A DNA stretch of 64,000 nt, from contig NZ_JADB01000003.1 in the NCBI RefSeq assembly GCF_000518165.1, positions 124,001 to 188,000 on the forward strand, read 5' to 3'. Origin of the DNA: Bartonella elizabethae F9251 = ATCC 49927. GTDB lineage: Bacteria; Pseudomonadota; Alphaproteobacteria; Rhizobiales; Rhizobiaceae. Shown piece by piece: positions 19,171-28,703 of this stretch. Position 1 is the stretch's first letter, and every line of letters starts with the position of its first letter. The position numbers and the translations under genes were made by a program. Below the pieces are notes generated by a model. It worked only from the letters and a program-made list of their open reading frames with translations. It was not told the origin of the DNA and did not search any database.

Positions 19171-19997
19171 TGGATCTACGACCTGTTCTTTTTTTTGATA
19201 GTGGTGTTGGTGGTTTAACAGTGTTGAGGGAAGCGCGCGTTTTTATTCCTGAAATACAATTTATTTATGTGGCTGATGATGCTGGATTTCCTTATGGAAA
19301 TTGGGAAGAAAATGTTTTAAAAGAACGCATTTTAAAGATTTTTACAAATCTTTTAACACACTATAATCCCGCCTTATGTGTGATTGCTTGCAACACTGTT
19401 TCTACATTGATGATGGCAGATCTACGACAGAATTTTCCTCATGTTCTTTTTGTGGGAACGGTTCCTGCAATTAAATCAGCTGCTGAACAAACGAAATCTG
19501 GTTTTATTTCCGTATTAGCGACTCCTGGAACAGTTAAACGTGCCTATACAAATGAATTAATTAACTCTTTTGCTGGACAGTGTCATGTTCAACTTGTAGG
19601 AAGTGAAAAGCTTGCTGGATTTGCTGAAGATTATTTACGAGGAAAATCTATCGATTTAGAAGAGTTAAAAAAAGAAATCCTGCCATGTTTTGTAGAAAAA
19701 AATGGCAAATATACTGATGTTATCGTTTTAGCCTGCACTCATTATCCTTTTTTGATTAAATTCTTTCGTGAACAAGCTTTATGGTCCGTTAAATGGATTG
19801 ATCCAGCAAAAGCGATCGCCAAACACATCAGATCGTTATTACCTTTGTCGGAAAAAATACATCAGCACCCCATGAAAAAATATCAAGATTTTGCGTTGCT
19901 GACATCGAAAAATATCACTTCTTCAACGGAGCATTTGTTAAAAGGATTTGGCTTAAAACTTATGAAAGGTGTTGACTTTGAGATACAGGATCAATAA
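19170..19997 (+). CDS. murI: Glutamate racemase
   Basis: A 275-residue racemase that makes D-glutamate for peptidoglycan. It shows the substrate loop FFDSGVGGLTVL near residue 9, the first catalytic cysteine in IACNTVSTLM near residue 73 and the second in LACTHYPFL near residue 189. Length is normal. The TGATG junction with trmJ indicates coupled translation behind the shared promoter. Confidence 0.95.
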   Translation: MDLRPVLFFDSGVGGLTVLREARVFIPEIQFIYVADDAGFPYGNWEENVLKERILKIFTNLLTHYNPALCVIACNTVSTLMMADLRQNFPHVLFVGTVPAIKSAAEQTKSGFISVLATPGTVKRAYTNELINSFAGQCHVQLVGSEKLAGFAEDYLRGKSIDLEELKKEILPCFVEKNGKYTDVIVLACTHYPFLIKFFREQALWSVKWIDPAKAIAKHIRSLLPLSEKIHQHPMKKYQDFALLTSKNITSSTEHLLKGFGLKLMKGVDFEIQDQ

Positions 19998-20126
19998 AGA
20001 TACTCTAGCTTTTTCTTTCAAGAAAATGGCTTTCATTGACGTGTCCCGTGGGTAGCTTTGCATATGGTATGTTAAGCTGTTCTGTCAGTCTTTTTTATTT
20101 AAAGGCAGAGGAGGGCGCGTTTCCTT

Positions 20127-20153
20127 GAGATTTTCAGATCTCGTGTTTTATTT
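20127..20153 (+). promoter_or_regulatory. Weak stem-loop with T-rich tail in the rpsD leader
   Basis: GAGAT/ATCTC (20127-20131 and 20138-20142, 6-base loop) is followed by GTGTTTTATTTT just before the rpsD ribosome site. S4 often regulates its own operon through leader RNA, so an attenuator is possible. The stem is only 5 bp and the reading is speculative. Confidence 0.2.
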
Positions 20154-20166
20154 TAAAGGAAATGCG

Positions 20167-20784
20167 ATGAGTAAACGCGAAACAACAAAATATAAAATTG
20201 ATCGACGTATGGGAGAAAATATTTGGGGTCGTCCAAAATCTCCTGTCAATCGTCGTGATTATGGTCCAGGTCAGCATGGACAGCGCCGTAAAGGAAAACT
20301 TTCTGACTATGGGGTGCAATTGCGCGCTAAACAGAAGTTGAAAGGATTTTATGGCGATATTTCAGAAAAGCAATTCCATAAAACTTATGTGGAAGCTGCT
20401 CGTCGTCGAGGTGATACAGGTGAAAATCTTATCGGTCTTTTAGAATCTCGTTTGGATGCTGTTGTCTATCGTGCAAAATTTGTGCCTACGATTTTTGCTT
20501 CTCGCCAATTTATTAATCATGGTCATGTGAATGTAAATGGGCGACGTACAAATATTCAATCGTATCGTTGTAAGCCAGGTGATGTTATTGAGGTTCGGGA
20601 AAAATCAAAACAACTTGTGTTGGTTTTAGAATCAGTACAATTAGCAGAACGTGATGTCCCTGATTATATTGAAGCAGATCATAAACAAATGAAAGCGACC
20701 TTTACACGCATTCCTGCTTTTGCAGATGTTCCTTATGCTGTGCAAATGGAACCTAATTTGGTCGTTGAGTTTTATTCTCGATAA
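20167..20784 (+). CDS. rpsD: 30S ribosomal protein S4
   Basis: A 205-residue S4 of the cysteine-free type: [39 protein letters not shown] near residue 37, and the S4 RNA-binding domain [14 protein letters not shown]...[15 protein letters not shown] near residues 94-130. It nucleates 30S assembly. I use the ATG at 20167 (AAAGGAAATGCG upstream), which gives the standard length, not the open frame 14 codons longer. A candidate -35 TTGACG near 20037 has no convincing -10. Confidence 0.98.
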   Translation: MSKRETTKYKIDRRMGENIWGRPKSPVNRRDYGPGQHGQRRKGKLSDYGVQLRAKQKLKGFYGDISEKQFHKTYVEAARRRGDTGENLIGLLESRLDAVVYRAKFVPTIFASRQFINHGHVNVNGRRTNIQSYRCKPGDVIEVREKSKQLVLVLESVQLAERDVPDYIEADHKQMKATFTRIPAFADVPYAVQMEPNLVVEFYSR

Positions 20785-21046
20785 CTTTTTATGAAAAAAA
20801 TTGTTTCTCTTCTATTATTATAATTTCAAACTATTGTGTTGTTTTTATAATCTTTGGAGTTAACAAATATTTTGCGAATGGTTCTATACTAAGTTTATTC
20901 CGCTGCTTTAGCGTTATAAGCTTATATAGTTCCATTTCTTTTTTTCGTATCTGTTTTTATAAATTCAAAAAACTTAAATATAAGTTTGCTTTATATTTGT
21001 TTCTGTCTTTGCAAAATGAGCTATTACTTGTGCAGGATATGGTCTT

Positions 21047-21922
21047 ATGAATGATGTTTCCGTTGAATATCAAGCAATAGAAGAAAATGAAGAGAAAGAT
21101 GATCTTTTGGTAAGCAAAGCAGATGATTGTCACCCAATATTTCAGCGTGCTCCTTCAAGTGTAGAATTTAATAAATTGCGTAAACGACTTTTGCGTCATA
21201 TGCGGCAAGCTTTGGATGATTTTTCTATGCTCTCTACTGGAAAAAAATGGCTTGTTGCTTTGTCAGGCGGAAAAGACTCTTATGGTTTATTAGCACTTCT
21301 TTTAGATTTAAAGTGGCGTGGTCTTTTACCCGTTGAAATTCTTGCTTGTAATCTTGATCAAGGACAACCAGGTTTTCCTAAACATATTCTTCCAGACTTT
21401 TTGAGTTCTTATAAAATTCCCTATCGTATTGAATATCAAGATACTTATTCCATTGTTACAGATAAATTGGCAGAGACACAGACATATTGTTCACTTTGTT
21501 CTCGATTGCGACGTGGTAATCTCTATCGCATTGCACGTGAGGAGGGGTGTTCGGCTTTAATTTTAGGGCATCATCGTGATGATGTTTTGGAAACGTTTTT
21601 TATGAATTTATTTCACGGTGGACGATTAGCCGCTATGCCTGGAAAACTTAAAAATGATGAAGGTGATCTTTTTGTGCTACGTCCTCTTGTCTATGCCGCT
21701 GAGGAAGATATGGAAAAATTTTCTCAAGCAATGCAATTTCCAATTATTCCTTGTAATCTTTGTGGTAGTCAAGATGGTTTACAAAGGAATGCAATGAAAG
21801 AAATGCTGAAAAATATCGAAAGACAAATGCCAGGACGCAAAGATACAATGATTCGCGCTTTAACGAATGTACGCCCAAGTCACTTACTTGATAAGAAATT
21901 TTTTGATTTTAAAACTTGTTAA
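21047..21922 (+). CDS. ttcA: tRNA 2-thiocytidine-32 synthetase TtcA
   Basis: A 291-residue PP-loop ATPase: the [10 protein letters not shown] pyrophosphate loop near residue 74, then CSLC ([11 protein letters not shown]) near residue 145 and CNLC ([11 protein letters not shown]) near residue 237, the CxxC pairs that supply the iron-sulfur cluster ligands in TtcA. It thiolates C32 of certain tRNAs. There is an acidic N-terminal extension of about 35 residues. It depends on iron-sulfur assembly, which the SUF operon at 43-50 kb supplies. Confidence 0.93.
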   Translation: MNDVSVEYQAIEENEEKDDLLVSKADDCHPIFQRAPSSVEFNKLRKRLLRHMRQALDDFSMLSTGKKWLVALSGGKDSYGLLALLLDLKWRGLLPVEILACNLDQGQPGFPKHILPDFLSSYKIPYRIEYQDTYSIVTDKLAETQTYCSLCSRLRRGNLYRIAREEGCSALILGHHRDDVLETFFMNLFHGGRLAAMPGKLKNDEGDLFVLRPLVYAAEEDMEKFSQAMQFPIIPCNLCGSQDGLQRNAMKEMLKNIERQMPGRKDTMIRALTNVRPSHLLDKKFFDFKTC

Positions 21923-22409
21923 TAAAAATGAAGAATTTTAAAAAATAAGTTTAAAAATTTCAATTTAAGTCACTTATTTATAATAATAATTCACTGTTTT
22001 GCAATTTAACTCCCGTAAATGTTGAATTTTCTTATATTGTATCCATAAAAAAATATCCCCCCATATCACAAGCGGAACTCTTGGACGTATAAAATATAAT
22101 TTAAAGAGATTCTTTTAAAATCGGTTTGCTCTTTTTTTAAAGTAAACATGAAAGAGCCTTGTAGATTTTATCTTATTCTGTTGTGCAATAAAACATTGTC
22201 ATTTAGAGCGGTAAACGAAGAGAATATAAAATTCTTGATAAAAATAAGTTATTTTTAGAATGTACAGCGAGCATTCAAGATAGGGATTGCCTATAAACTC
22301 TCATGGAGTGATTTATATAAATAATCGAGTCTTATTGTGAACCGTTGCTTTTTTATAAACAAACTCTGATGAGAAACTTCATCATTGAGAATGAGAAAAA
22401 GTTCAATTT
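21923..22409. other. Spacer between convergent ttcA and rimO
   Basis: 487 bp of AT-rich DNA. A short dyad GATGA-6-TCATC lies near 22367-22382, just past the rimO end, but it has no T-run, so I do not call it a terminator. No gene is seen. Confidence 0.4.
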
Positions 22410-23723
22410 TTAAACGGCTATACCATAAAGGTCATAGGCATCCGATTGTTCGATTTTAACGGTGACAAACTCACCGACACGCAAGGGGCGTCGTGATGAT
22501 ATATGGACAACACCATCTATTTCTGGAGCATCGTATTGACTACGTCCTTTGGCAACCTTTCCTTGACTTTCATCGATAAGGACTTGGAGTCTTTTTCCAA
22601 TTTTTTTCTTTAAAAGATGTGTAGAAATTTGTTGTTGTTTTGCCATAAAACGATGCCAGCGGTTTTCTTTCACATCTTCAGGAATATTTTCTAATCCCAA
22701 ATCATTTGCAACGGCTCCTTTTACTTCTTCATATTTAAAGCATCCAGCGCGTTCAATTTTTGCTTCTTCTAGCCATTCTAGAAGCATATTAAAATCTTCA
22801 TTTGTCTCGCCTGGAAATCCAACAATAAATGTTGATCGCAAAGTAAGGTCTGGACATATTTTTCGCCACTTTTCAATTCTACGGTTTGTTTTTTCCATAA
22901 GAGCAGGACGCTTCATATGACGCAAAACAGTCGGTGATGCATGCTGAAAAGGAATATCCAGATAAGGGAGAATTTTTTTTGCCGCCATAAGTTCGATAAT
23001 CTCATCCACATGGGGATAAGGATAAACGTAATGCATACGTACCCAAATGCCCATATCACCTAGTTCGCGACAAAGATCAAAGAATTTTGTTTTAATTGTG
23101 CGATCTTTCCAAGAATTTTCGAGATATTTAAGATCAATACCATAAGCACTGGTATCTTGTGAAATAACTAAAAGTTCTTTTACACCTGCTTTTACCAACT
23201 TTTCAGCCTCACGAAGAACATCACTGATGGGACGTGAAGTGAGATCACCACGCAGGGTAGGGATGATACAAAAACTACACCTGTTAGAACATCCTTCAGA
23301 AATCTTTAAATAGGCATAATGGCGAGGTGTTAAACGAATACCTTGAGGGGGAACTAAATCAAGAAAAGGATTATGAACAGGCGGAATTGCTGTATGAACA
23401 GCTTCTATAACACTTTCATAAGCTTGTGGTCCTGTAATAGCTAATACATTAGGGTATGCTTGGCGAATAACATCAGGATCAGCACCAAGACACCCTGTTA
23501 CAATAACTTTTCCATTTTTTTTGAGAGCTTCATCAATATTGGCTAGCGATTCTTTTCTGGCAGAGTCGAGAAAACCACAGGTATTTACAATAACGACATC
23601 AGATCCTTGATGTTGGCGTGAAATTTCATACCCTTCAGAGCGGAGACTTGTAATAATTCGCTCAGAATCTACGAGTGCTTTTGGGCATCCGAGGGAGACA
23701 AAACTAATACGAGGTGCTACCAT
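22410..23723 (-). CDS. rimO: Ribosomal protein S12 methylthiotransferase RimO
   Basis: A 437-residue radical-SAM methylthiotransferase with all three domains. The UPF0004 domain has cysteines in [22 protein letters not shown] and VTGCLGAD. The radical SAM motif is C-S-N-R-C-S-F-C near residue 150. The C-terminal TRAM domain has ...[19 protein letters not shown]. It beta-methylthiolates Asp of ribosomal protein S12 and needs two iron-sulfur clusters. It appears monocistronic. Confidence 0.96.
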   Translation of the reverse strand: MVAPRISFVSLGCPKALVDSERIITSLRSEGYEISRQHQGSDVVIVNTCGFLDSARKESLANIDEALKKNGKVIVTGCLGADPDVIRQAYPNVLAITGPQAYESVIEAVHTAIPPVHNPFLDLVPPQGIRLTPRHYAYLKISEGCSNRCSFCIIPTLRGDLTSRPISDVLREAEKLVKAGVKELLVISQDTSAYGIDLKYLENSWKDRTIKTKFFDLCRELGDMGIWVRMHYVYPYPHVDEIIELMAAKKILPYLDIPFQHASPTVLRHMKRPALMEKTNRRIEKWRKICPDLTLRSTFIVGFPGETNEDFNMLLEWLEEAKIERAGCFKYEEVKGAVANDLGLENIPEDVKENRWHRFMAKQQQISTHLLKKKIGKRLQVLIDESQGKVAKGRSQYDAPEIDGVVHISSRRPLRVGEFVTVKIEQSDAYDLYGIAV

Positions 23724-24182
23724 GATAATCCTATAATTACTATGAAGATTGCGTTCCGCTTTTATTGACTTAAAAAATCAAAAAATGTTCTTTATTTTTA
23801 CAGATAATAATCTGTTATAAATCGATTTGATTTTTTTCTACAATATTTTGTGTATGCTTACAATTTTACCTTATTATACATACTATTATTGAGAGCGATG
23901 ATATAAGACAGACTCCTTCAAAACATTCAAGCTCTTTTAGAGTAGGTGGTGAATATTTTTAAGCTTTTTTGTCGAGCCTTACGTAAGTGAACAATATATG
24001 AGAGAAGAGGGGTAGTGAAACGCGTCCGATAAGGATTTAGATTTATTTATAAACCCAATTGGATGCATCTTTTAGCTATGGGGAGAAAATCAACTGCGTG
24101 TGGCATAATATTTTAAAATACTCAATAGTTTTTTACTGCACTTTATTAGCGTATGTATAGCGTATTATAATAGGATTGTTTT
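23724..24182. other. Spacer upstream of rimO
   Basis: 459 bp between rimO (start side) and the end of lexA, both on the minus strand. An imperfect dyad CAGAT-4-ATCTG at 23801-23814 lies about 80 bp upstream of rimO. No gene, terminator or clear promoter was recognised. Confidence 0.4.
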
Positions 24183-24896
24183 TTAATATTTGCGAATAAG
24201 TCCGGTAAGTTTTCCTTGTATTTCTACGCGCTCGGATTTGTATGTACGTACTTCGTAGTGAGGATTAGCAGCTTCTAATGCAACAGAGGTTCCTTTGCGT
24301 CGATAACGTTTTAATGTTGCTTCTTTTTTATCAATAAATGCGACAATAATTTCACCTGATATTGCTGTATTTTGGCGTTTTACAATAATCGTATCTTTAT
24401 CAAGAATCCCAGCTTCAGCCATAGAATTATCTTTAACTTCTAATGCATAGTGCTCACCTATATTAACCATATCGTGTGGAAGAGAAAGTGTGCTTGTTTG
24501 TTGCAGTATAGCAGAGGCGGGCACACTCGCAGAAATACGTCCCATAATGGGGATTGTAATATTTTTTTTTTCTTCTTCCTCAAAACTTCCAAGATTAGCC
24601 AAGTTTTTTGATATTTCTCTTTTATTTTTTTCTATCATACTGGGAGAAATCTTACGGGCTAAAGAAAGGTTAAATGTTATTTTTTCAGGGAGTCGAATCA
24701 CTTCCACTGCACGAGCACGATTGGGCAAACGACGTATAAACCCCCGTTGTTCCAAGGCAATAATGAGCTTATGAATGCCAGACTTTGAAGAAAGTTCTAA
24801 AGCATTTTTCATTTCTTCAAAAGAAGGAGGAACGCCTGTTTCTTTTATATGATTGTGAATAAACAAGAGGAGCTCATATTGTTTACATGTCAGCAT
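24183..24896 (-). CDS. lexA: LexA repressor with unusual cleavage site
   Basis: A 237-residue LexA. The N-terminal winged helix is present (MLTCKQYELLLFIHNHIKETGVPPSFEEM, residues 1-65), then a long lysine/glutamate-rich linker (about 75-112) and the S24 peptidase domain. Nucleophile Ser158 (KDNSMAEAG) and base Lys196 (EATLKRY) are kept, so autoproteolysis chemistry is possible. The scissile bond that is normally Ala-Gly is Ala123-Ser124 (MGRISASVPASA), and the GDSM-type motif around the nucleophile reads DNSM. No GTTC-N7-GTTC alphaproteobacterial SOS box is visible just upstream, so autoregulation is unproven. It represses the DNA-damage response. Confidence 0.92.
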   Translation of the reverse strand: MLTCKQYELLLFIHNHIKETGVPPSFEEMKNALELSSKSGIHKLIIALEQRGFIRRLPNRARAVEVIRLPEKITFNLSLARKISPSMIEKNKREISKNLANLGSFEEEEKKNITIPIMGRISASVPASAILQQTSTLSLPHDMVNIGEHYALEVKDNSMAEAGILDKDTIIVKRQNTAISGEIIVAFIDKKEATLKRYRRKGTSVALEAANPHYEVRTYKSERVEIQGKLTGLIRKY

Positions 24897-26253
24897 TCAA
24901 TGTTCCAATCAAAAAAATTACAGTAAAAAATACGTGTATATATAATAATTATACAATTTTTTTCGCTAAATCAAAATCATTTGCTTTATTTTTGATATTA
25001 TAAGTAAAGTTAATTAGGCAATATCTTTATTTATAGACATATTTAATATATAATAAGTGCGAAATTTTACTTTAATAAATTTATCATAATATTTTTATAT
25101 ATTATAAAAATACAATAATATTAAATGATATATAAAAATATTTTATGGCTCTAACTGAATTATCCGACACTCAATTTTATGGACAGTATTATCCTTCTAT
25201 TTTTTTAATATATCTACGTATTTTATCATTTTCTCATATAAAAAGTTAAAAAAATACATTCTTTCAATAGCGTAGCGGATCACTTTATGTGTATTTAGAA
25301 TCATTTTCCACATTGTTTTTGTTTTTTATTGTTTAGTTAAATTATCTACAGCGACAATAATGTGCATCATTTATAGCCATGCCTGATATTTTCAATGAGA
25401 CTAAATTTTTTTGTTTTACGTTTGCTTTATTCTATAGAATAATTGGCTTTCGTTATAGAATCATTGCACGTCAATAAAAAGTTACCTCCTCAAAATGCCA
25501 TTGTTGCTCATTGTCATATTGATTTAAAAAAGAGATCTCTTAATGTGCTTTCTTCCATTAAGATGATCTTGCAGATAACATAAAATCTCTTAGGCAATGC
25601 TCTCTTCACATCTCAATAGTCTACAGCTCCCCGCCGTATTTATTTTGCCCACCCCTCATGTTGCGATAATTTTGGGTTATTAAAAAAATACAAGAGGTAT
25701 TTTCATTTTTTTTAAAGCGTTTTATTCTTCTCTTTATGTTGTGCAAACAAATGATTTTTATGAGTTCAATATAAAAGGAACAAAAAAATTAGAAATAAAG
25801 AAACCTTACGGTATTCAGATCTCTCATTCGAGTGAAAAAAAGTAAATTATTATAAATCAATATGTTATTTTATAAATCTTTATTCATCTTTAAATTTGAA
25901 AACTAAAACATAAAGTATAAAAAATAATATAGAGTAGGAAGTATTTTTCTGTTCTCTCCATAATGTTTAACAACCCATGTGTGGAGGAGGAGGGGATATT
26001 TCTTATAATTTTAGCACTTAGAATCTATGAGATATTTTAATCATTAGATTATTTCTTTATCGAGTTTTCAAAAAGAAGATCCAAAAAACTCTATCTACAA
26101 TGACGAAGAAAGGGGAGGAAACGGAAAATTATTGATAACTGAAAAAAATAATAATATTTTTTTCCAAAAGGTGTTGACCAAATGAAAAGTCAACCGTATG
26201 TTCCCTTCACTTTCTACAAATTAGATAGTCTGCAAACTAGATAGCTTGTTTGA
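24897..26253. other. Large gene-poor spacer upstream of lexA
   Basis: 1.36 kb with no credible protein gene on either strand, the longest empty stretch in the window. Short frames exist, for example MALTELSDTQFYGQYYPSI at 25145, but none has a recognisable domain. The minus strand has a strong AGGAGGT near 25488 with only tiny frames around it. It could be a decayed gene, host small RNAs, or simply be relic DNA. The tRNA-Lys promoter is at its right end. Confidence 0.5.
26174..26202 (+). promoter_or_regulatory. Promoter of tRNA-Lys
   Basis: TTGACC (26174-26179), a 17-bp spacer and TATGTT (26197-26202) lie 51 bp before the tRNA. The -35 and spacer include the inverted repeat GTTGAC-10 bp-GTCAAC, which may be coincidental. 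Position and spacing fit a tRNA promoter. Confidence 0.65.
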
Positions 26254-26329
26254 GAGCGCGTAGCTCAGCTGGTAGAGCAACTGACTTTTAATCAGTAGGT
26301 CCAGGGTTCGAATCCCTGCGCGCTCACCA
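26254..26329 (+). tRNA. tRNA-Lys (anticodon UUU)
   Basis: A complete 76-base cloverleaf: 7-bp acceptor GAGCGCG/CGCGCTC, D arm with AGCTCAGCTGGTAGAGC, anticodon stem ACTGA/TCAGT enclosing loop CTTTTAA (anticodon TTT), T arm CAGGG-TTCGAAT-CCCTG, discriminator A and an encoded CCA end. No integrase or repeat of its 3' end is seen nearby. Confidence 0.98.
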
Positions 26330-26910
26330 AATTTATATGATATGGATAAGCTATACAGAAGTTTGATAATCTTTGTTGCTTTGATTCTTTTTAGTTTTTT
26401 GTCCCCGCTAATTCTTTTTGGAATTTTTTTGATTTATTCTATAGCCAATTCTTTTCTATCAGCTGTTTTGCTATAGAGTACTCCTCTGCCAAACCCGAAA
26501 GAGCTTTAAAACTTGTGATATAATTACACTTATGTTGATAACAATTGTGGCTACTCGTTTTCGTAATTCATGGACTGTGTTTTAATGCCCACCACATCAC
26601 GTGAAACAAGTTGGTAAAATCGATACTTATTCACAATTTGTGTTTATTCACAGCTTATCTTATAAAATGATTTTCTATAAGATTTTGATTTATATATATT
26701 TTATCTTCGGGCTTTTTCATATAGTGCATTTATTTCTTATGACAATCATAAAATGGTTAACAATGTGTTAATTTTTTGATAAAAGAAGCAAATTCAAGGA
26801 TGGTATATGCGCGAGGGATATCATTTAAAAACGTGAATACTCCTCTCGCGTATAGAAAGCGTGACGTGTTTTTTACAGTAGTACTTAACAAAAATAAGTG
26901 GACTGAATAG
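26330..26910. other. Spacer between tRNA-Lys and rlpA
   Basis: 581 bp without a supported gene. The minus-strand frame near 26757-26951 overlaps the rlpA start and looks random. No terminator with a clear stem follows the tRNA. Confidence 0.4.
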
Positions 26911-27807
26911 ATGCCTTCAAATAGTAAAAAGAAATTTACTTCTATTATCAAACAGACATTTCAATTATTTTCTATGATCGTTATTTCTCAATCATTGGTG
27001 TCTTGTTGCGCAAGCGAAACCGCACATTTTTCAATAAAAGATTCCTATCATAATAAACCAATTGACGTAAATACTTCTGTTCTACCGAAACAAATATCCA
27101 ATAATAAAAATCAATCAGAAGCAAAAAAACGTGGGCGGGCGATTGTTGGTAAACCTTATCAGATAAAAGGAAAGTGGTATTATCCTGAAAATGATCCAAC
27201 GTATGCACGTGTTGGCGAAGCATCATGGTATGGTTCAGATTTTCATGGGCGTTTAACGGCAAACGGTGAAATTTATGACATGAACCTTCTGACTGCTGCT
27301 CATCCTACAATGCCTTTACCTAGCTATGCTCGTGTTACTAATTTGAAAAATGGATCTTCACTCATTGTTAGAGTGAATGATCGCGGACCTTTTATGAAAG
27401 ACCGTATCATTGATTTATCAAAGCAAGCTGCAACAATACTTGGTTATGTAGATAGGGGCGTTGCAGATGTTAAAGTAGAATATATTGCTGAAGCACCCAT
27501 TGGCTATTATGATGGTGCGTATTTAATGGCCTCTTATACTCCTGGAAATACGGCCTCATACTCATTAGCGTCAGAAAACGTTTCGAAAAAAAGAGAAACT
27601 GTTTTGTTCAAGGAGCGCAACACAGAGAACAAAGAAGGATTAGCTAAAGCAGACCCTGTTTTACAGGAACAACGCAATAAAAATGTTGCAGTGAAATTAC
27701 CAGAAATTGGTCCTATCATGGTTGATAAGCCGGTGCCATTCGATCAAGTTGCTTCTATAAATAAGCTCAACAAAAAAACAAAGGTCAATTGGCTACAACT
27801 ATTTTAA
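26911..27807 (+). CDS. rlpA: RlpA-like septal lipoprotein (double-psi beta-barrel)
   Basis: A 298-residue protein with a lipoprotein signal (lipobox LVSC, acylated Cys32, immediately followed by a second Cys) and a DPBB domain: EASWYGSDFHGRLTANGEIYDMNLLTAAHPTMPLPSYARV, then VRVNDRGPFMKDRIIDLSKQAA, with the Asp/His-type catalytic residues of the RlpA family. RlpA proteins are lytic transglycosylases acting on naked glycan at the septum. No C-terminal SPOR domain is present; the last 90 residues are charged and low-complexity, so septal targeting must differ from E. coli RlpA. It lies upstream of the DD-carboxypeptidase cluster. Confidence 0.88.
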   Translation: MPSNSKKKFTSIIKQTFQLFSMIVISQSLVSCCASETAHFSIKDSYHNKPIDVNTSVLPKQISNNKNQSEAKKRGRAIVGKPYQIKGKWYYPENDPTYARVGEASWYGSDFHGRLTANGEIYDMNLLTAAHPTMPLPSYARVTNLKNGSSLIVRVNDRGPFMKDRIIDLSKQAATILGYVDRGVADVKVEYIAEAPIGYYDGAYLMASYTPGNTASYSLASENVSKKRETVLFKERNTENKEGLAKADPVLQEQRNKNVAVKLPEIGPIMVDKPVPFDQVASINKLNKKTKVNWLQLF

Positions 27808-28703
27808 GAAAAATGCGTTGATTTTTAATCAATATCATTTTCAAATAGAAAGAAAAAAAGGGGGGAGTATTATTAATAATAACTTAATGTGTCTCTCCAA
27901 TTGATTGCCAGTCTATTCTTGCTTTTATGACAGTGTTTTCTGATAAAGCGCGTGTTTTTTTGTTGTAATCGCTTTTGCTAAATTGAAGGAAAGTAGGCCG
28001 CATGAATCTGTTTATGTAATCTCTGAAATGATTACACAATCTAATTGCGAAACAATATAAAATAATACTCCCTTTTGATTCGTCTTTGCAGCCTTCAAAA
28101 GCATATAAGGTAATTATGAAGAGATTACGTGTTGCCTCATGCTTTTTTCTCAATTTCTTAATGGAGTAATACCCTTCACGTAGGCTGAACATCTCAAACA
28201 AAATACACTTTATTGCCAATTCACAGGTACCCATTTTAAAGAAATATATGCTCTAAAATCTATTTTATGACAGCGTTCGTGAGAGGAGAACTGTAAAGCT
28301 ATTAGGCATGACTCTCTTTACATGTATGAAGATATAAAGATACATTTTGCAAAGCTCTTATGTTTTGCAAAAGTCCTTAGTATTTGAGAGATTTATAAAA
28401 AGTATTTTTACACTCTCTTTAATAATCTTAATCTTTACCCCTATCCTAATCTTACTTATGAAAGATAAAAAAGTGATCATTTATTATAAATAAATCAACG
28501 TACTAATAATAAAAAAGCCCAAAAGTCTTTGCATCTTTCATGCTTTAAAATTTTAAAATTAACTCTCGCGTGGAAGATGCTCATGCTGAATGAAAATAAA
28601 TTTTTTTCTTGAATTCTCAATAATTCTTTAATTTGCAGAAATAAAAAAGTTTTTTCCTATATAATGATTCTTGATGCTGATCTTTGGATGGGAGGAGTGA
28701 CTC
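27808..28703. other. Spacer between rlpA and dacD
   Basis: 896 bp. A weak stem TTGATT-TTT-AATCAA at 27818-27832 follows rlpA and might end its transcript. A 116-codon minus-strand frame at 27884-28234 has no Shine-Dalgarno sequence and no recognisable domain; I do not call it. A TATAAT near 28660 could be the -10 of the dacD operon but lacks a good -35. Confidence 0.4.

Noticed and set aside
24897-24960. An SOS box in front of lexA
   Set aside because: Only single GAAC/GTTC half-sites are present, without the second half at 7-bp spacing.
26174-26196. Inverted repeat GTTGAC-10-GTCAAC as an operator of tRNA-Lys
   Set aside because: Half of it is the -35 hexamer itself and tRNA genes are rarely repressed; probably coincidence.
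26254-26329. tRNA-Lys as attachment site of an integrated element
   Set aside because: No repeat of the tRNA 3' end and no integrase gene in the neighbouring sequence.
27867-27881. Palindromic TATTATTAATAATA
   Set aside because: Pure A/T palindromes of this size are expected by chance in such AT-rich spacers.
27884-28234. A 116-codon minus-strand frame between rlpA and dacD
   Set aside because: No ribosome site before its ATG, no recognisable domain, composition like the surrounding AT-rich spacer. It could be a relic but I cannot support it.
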